In this document: positions 8,715 to 10,371 of the stretch, piece after piece
How positions within the stretch are numbered: position 1 is the first letter of the stretch
Layout: every line of letters begins with the position of its first letter
NCBI GenBank assembly: GCA_003488655.1
Contig: DNKW01000035.1
Span: 1-10,371 of the forward strand
Direction of reading: 5' to 3'
DNA length: 10,371 nt
Source of the DNA: Candidatus Altimarinota bacterium
Lineage (GTDB): Bacteria > Patescibacteriota > Gracilibacteria > BD1-5 > UBA2023
Translations under genes and position numbers: made by a program
Notes under the pieces: model-generated
Told to the model about the DNA's origin: nothing
Databases searched by the model: none
Seen by the model: only the letters and a program-made list of their open reading frames with translations

Positions 8715-9545
8715 ATGTCAATACTGGAAAAAATAAAAGAGGCAGTTTCCGCAAGATCAGAGGAAAAACAAGTTCAAAATATTCTCGAAAAAAAACTCAT
8801 CGCCATTGGATGATTTGAGAAAAATGAAATTAAAGTGGTTCGTATCGAACCAAATCTTTTTTCTGTAGGGACAGAGAAAAATATCTCTTTTTATTGCGAT
8901 ATTAAAGGAAAGATTTCCTTCAATATCGGATATATTCGAGAGCAACCATTTTTTGAATCATTCCTCTCTACAGCGGGAGTTTACGAGATAAAAAATAAAA
9001 ATGGAGAATATGAGCTCTTTCGGGTAAACCATGATTCCCTATCACCCGAGAAAAAAGCGAAAGGAGAAAAGGATATTTCTCTCTATTCAAAGGAGTATTT
9101 TTCCATATGGGAAGATGTAAATTTTTATAGAAATAAATTCACCGTCCGATTTTTCCAGAGACAAGATAGGGATAAAAACTATCACCCCCTCAGCGATGCC
9201 AAAATACAGCGGCTTTTTGATGCAAAATCCCTTCGGGTACGCGATTTTGTCTTCTTTTTGGAACACAAACAGATTTCCCAAGAAGCGTATAATACCCACA
9301 TGCAAAAACTCATAGAACGTCTTCCTAATCAGATTGGAGATCTTCGTCTAAATAAAATCGATGATATTGTTACTACCTGAGAAATACGGGATTATTTGAA
9401 AAGAAAAATGATTACCCAAGAGATGTTTGATATACTAAACAGGTCAATTAAATCACGAAATGAGTTACTGGGAATTAAGGATCTTGCAGATGATGAGATC
9501 AGAAAAAAAACATCATCACAGCTCAATGCACTCAAACAAAGATAG
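8715..9545 (+). CDS. Hypothetical protein, 276 residues, with two SHOCT-like segments
   Basis: ATG to TAG, with two UGA codons read as Gly33 and Gly222. No family is recognised. The N-terminus is a charged helix (residues 1-30). Residues about 38-115 are predicted beta-rich (VRIEPNLFSVGTEKNISFY, then KGKISFNIGYI). The C-terminal third is helical and holds two short helix-turn-helix stretches with a central (I/Q)(T/S)QE: VRDFVFFLEHKQISQEAYN (about 175-193) and IRDYLKRKMITQEMFDILN (224-242). These resemble SHOCT domains and segments of the 752-residue protein. There is no signal peptide or membrane segment. It is the last gene of the operon, 18 bases after the giant gene, and meets the sortase gene end to end 15 bases later without an evident strong terminator. 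Confidence 0.85.
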
Positions 9546-9560
9546 GAATTTTGTTCAATT

Positions 9561-10202
9561 CTATGGAACCAGATCCGTAAATACCACAAGTCGTTCGGAG
9601 TAATTTTTCTTGGATTTACTCCAAATCCCCTGACAGGTAATGAGGTTGAGATGAGCTTTCCCATCGTTCGACGCAAAGACCTCCGGCACATCTTCATCCT
9701 GCCCGTATATCCGAGATTCGCGTACTACGAAGGAGATTACCACTCCTTTTTCATCTCGGACACTGAGCTTATCTCCTTTTCGGAGGCGATGGAGATTATT
9801 AAAGGCTCCCGGTTTCTTTTTGATAAAGCCGAAATGTCCGTCAATAACCGCACTTCCTCTATCCCCCGGTCGGGGACCGAGCTCGAACCAGGCGGTATTT
9901 ATGAAGTTTTTTGGTACCTCCATCGCTCCCTGGGAAGTCAGTCCTACATGCTCAATAGATATATTTACTCGAATTTTTGGAATCATGAGTCGAGTAGGAA
10001 TTCCATGGGAGGATAGTAAATCTTTGGTCAACCCAGTAGACTCATAGCGGATATCATGAGGAGATGAACTCCTATCGATAGATGGGATCGATCCGGCATC
10101 GGAGAGATTAAAAGACACGGAGAAAAGAGCTGTCGCGCCTAAAATAATCCCGACAATACCCGCGACAAACGATACCCCTTTTAATGAGACTTTTAATAGC
10201 AT
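9561..10202 (-). CDS. Membrane-anchored sortase
   Basis: A 213-residue cysteine transpeptidase of the sortase superfamily. Such enzymes cleave a sorting signal on a secreted protein and link it to another surface component. One N-terminal membrane segment (about 9-31) would anchor it facing outward. The catalytic set is visible: His123 in IDGHFG, Cys190 in LITCQG and Arg204 in SERLVVF. The stretch LMIPKIRVNISIEHVGL (72-88) is the usual start of the sortase barrel. The class is uncertain; the spacing and GDRGSAVIDGH look closest to class D/E/F-like enzymes. It has 20 glycines and no UGA codon, unlike the cassette genes. The reading frame stays open to 10325, but that part overlaps the small membrane gene in another frame. 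ATG 10202 has TTCACTCT two bases upstream. Substrates are not seen in this window. Confidence 0.93.
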   Translation of the reverse strand: MLLKVSLKGVSFVAGIVGIILGATALFSVSFNLSDAGSIPSIDRSSSPHDIRYESTGLTKDLLSSHGIPTRLMIPKIRVNISIEHVGLTSQGAMEVPKNFINTAWFELGPRPGDRGSAVIDGHFGFIKKKPGAFNNLHRLRKGDKLSVRDEKGVVISFVVRESRIYGQDEDVPEVFASNDGKAHLNLITCQGIWSKSKKNYSERLVVFTDLVP

Positions 10203-10204
10203 AG

Positions 10205-10212
10205 AGAGTGAA
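10205..10212 (-). promoter_or_regulatory. Possible non-SD start signal of the sortase gene
   Basis: TTCACTCT lies two bases before ATG 10202, within the 17-base gap after the previous stop codon. The same octamer precedes ATG 1402 and ATG 10360. It helps decide between this start and upstream in-frame codons. Confidence 0.4.
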
Positions 10213-10219
10213 GAAATTT

Positions 10220-10360
10220 TTATTTTCCTCGGATAATTCGGGTGAGGATTACAATGATGGCGATGACGAGGAGAAGATGAATAAAACCACTTACCACATG
10301 AAAACCGATGAATCCGACGAGCCAAAGGGCGATAAGTATAATCCCGATAGTAAGAAGCAT
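10220..10360 (-). CDS. Small lmo0937/DUF5670-like membrane protein, 46 residues
   Basis: A short ORF, ATG to TAA, encoding 46 residues: MLLTIGIILIALWLVGFIGF, a short polar turn HVVSGFIH, a second hydrophobic helix (LLLVIAIIVIL) and a basic end (TRIIRGK). Two helices around a short turn, length under 60, the LIALWLVG start and the GFIHLLLVIAI second helix match the lmo0937 (DUF5670) family as I recall it. Those proteins are small membrane proteins of unknown role. It lies 17 bases upstream of the sortase gene on the same strand, so the two are probably co-transcribed. It uses no UGA codon. Its promoter would lie beyond the window. Confidence 0.85.
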   Translation of the reverse strand: MLLTIGIILIALWLVGFIGFHVVSGFIHLLLVIAIIVILTRIIRGK

Positions 10361-10368
10361 AGAGTGAA
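10361..10368 (-). promoter_or_regulatory. Possible non-SD start signal of the DUF5670-like gene
   Basis: TTCACTCT directly abuts ATG 10360. This is the third copy of the octamer before a start codon in this window. Confidence 0.4.
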
Positions 10369-10371
10369 TAT

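Noticed and set aside
238..9545. UGA read as tryptophan (code 4) or selenocysteine
   Set aside because: UGA falls at glycine positions of repeats and loops and often beside other glycines (GG pairs). Selenocysteine would not occur dozens of times and no SECIS-like structure was seen.
9651..10016. A 121-codon plus-strand ORF
   Set aside because: It is antisense to the sortase gene, whose catalytic motifs are clear, and shows no family features.
10203..10325. N-terminal extension of the sortase by 41 residues
   Set aside because: The extension (rich in His, Pro, Arg and Ser) overlaps the DUF5670-like gene in another frame and is a shadow of it. ATG 10202 precedes the membrane anchor and carries the start octamer.
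1..10371. CRISPR array, transposase or prophage genes
   Set aside because: No spaced direct repeats, no transposase motifs (DDE, HUH or serine recombinase) and no phage structural or integrase proteins were seen on either strand.

Overview
The window looks like a bacterial fragment that uses genetic code 25, in which UGA is read as glycine. That points to Gracilibacteria (BD1-5/GN02) or the SR1/Absconditabacteria group. Read with the standard code, the DNA breaks into short pieces. Read with UGA as sense, the pieces join in the same frame into nine complete genes, six of which carry 37 in-frame UGA codons by hand count. Every gene end found is TAA or TAG. Glycine, rather than tryptophan, is supported by UGA codons sitting at consensus glycines of WG-type repeats and in a glycine-rich loop. 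No start codon has a convincing Shine-Dalgarno sequence.

Left part (1-2150, all minus strand): a tRNA-Asn(GTT) gene with its own promoter. Next is a probable two-gene operon, a DUF1360-like membrane protein (959-1402) followed by a divergent kinase-like protein (238-933). A separate unknown 140-residue gene (1584-2006) follows. Promoters and intrinsic terminators can be placed around these units.

Centre (2156-9545): an uncharacterised cassette built around one divergent promoter region. A 752-residue protein is read leftward. A 90-residue helical protein, a 1263-residue multidomain protein with WG-type repeats and a 276-residue protein are read rightward as a tight operon. Both directions start from promoters that match at 25 of 35 positions, so the four genes are probably co-expressed. 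Short helix-turn-helix segments resembling SHOCT domains recur in at least three of the four products. Their function is unknown.

Right edge (9561-10360, minus strand): a 46-residue lmo0937/DUF5670-like membrane protein followed by a membrane-anchored sortase with a His-Cys-Arg catalytic set. The DUF1360, DUF5670 and sortase genes share TTCACTCT immediately before ATG, a possible non-Shine-Dalgarno start signal.
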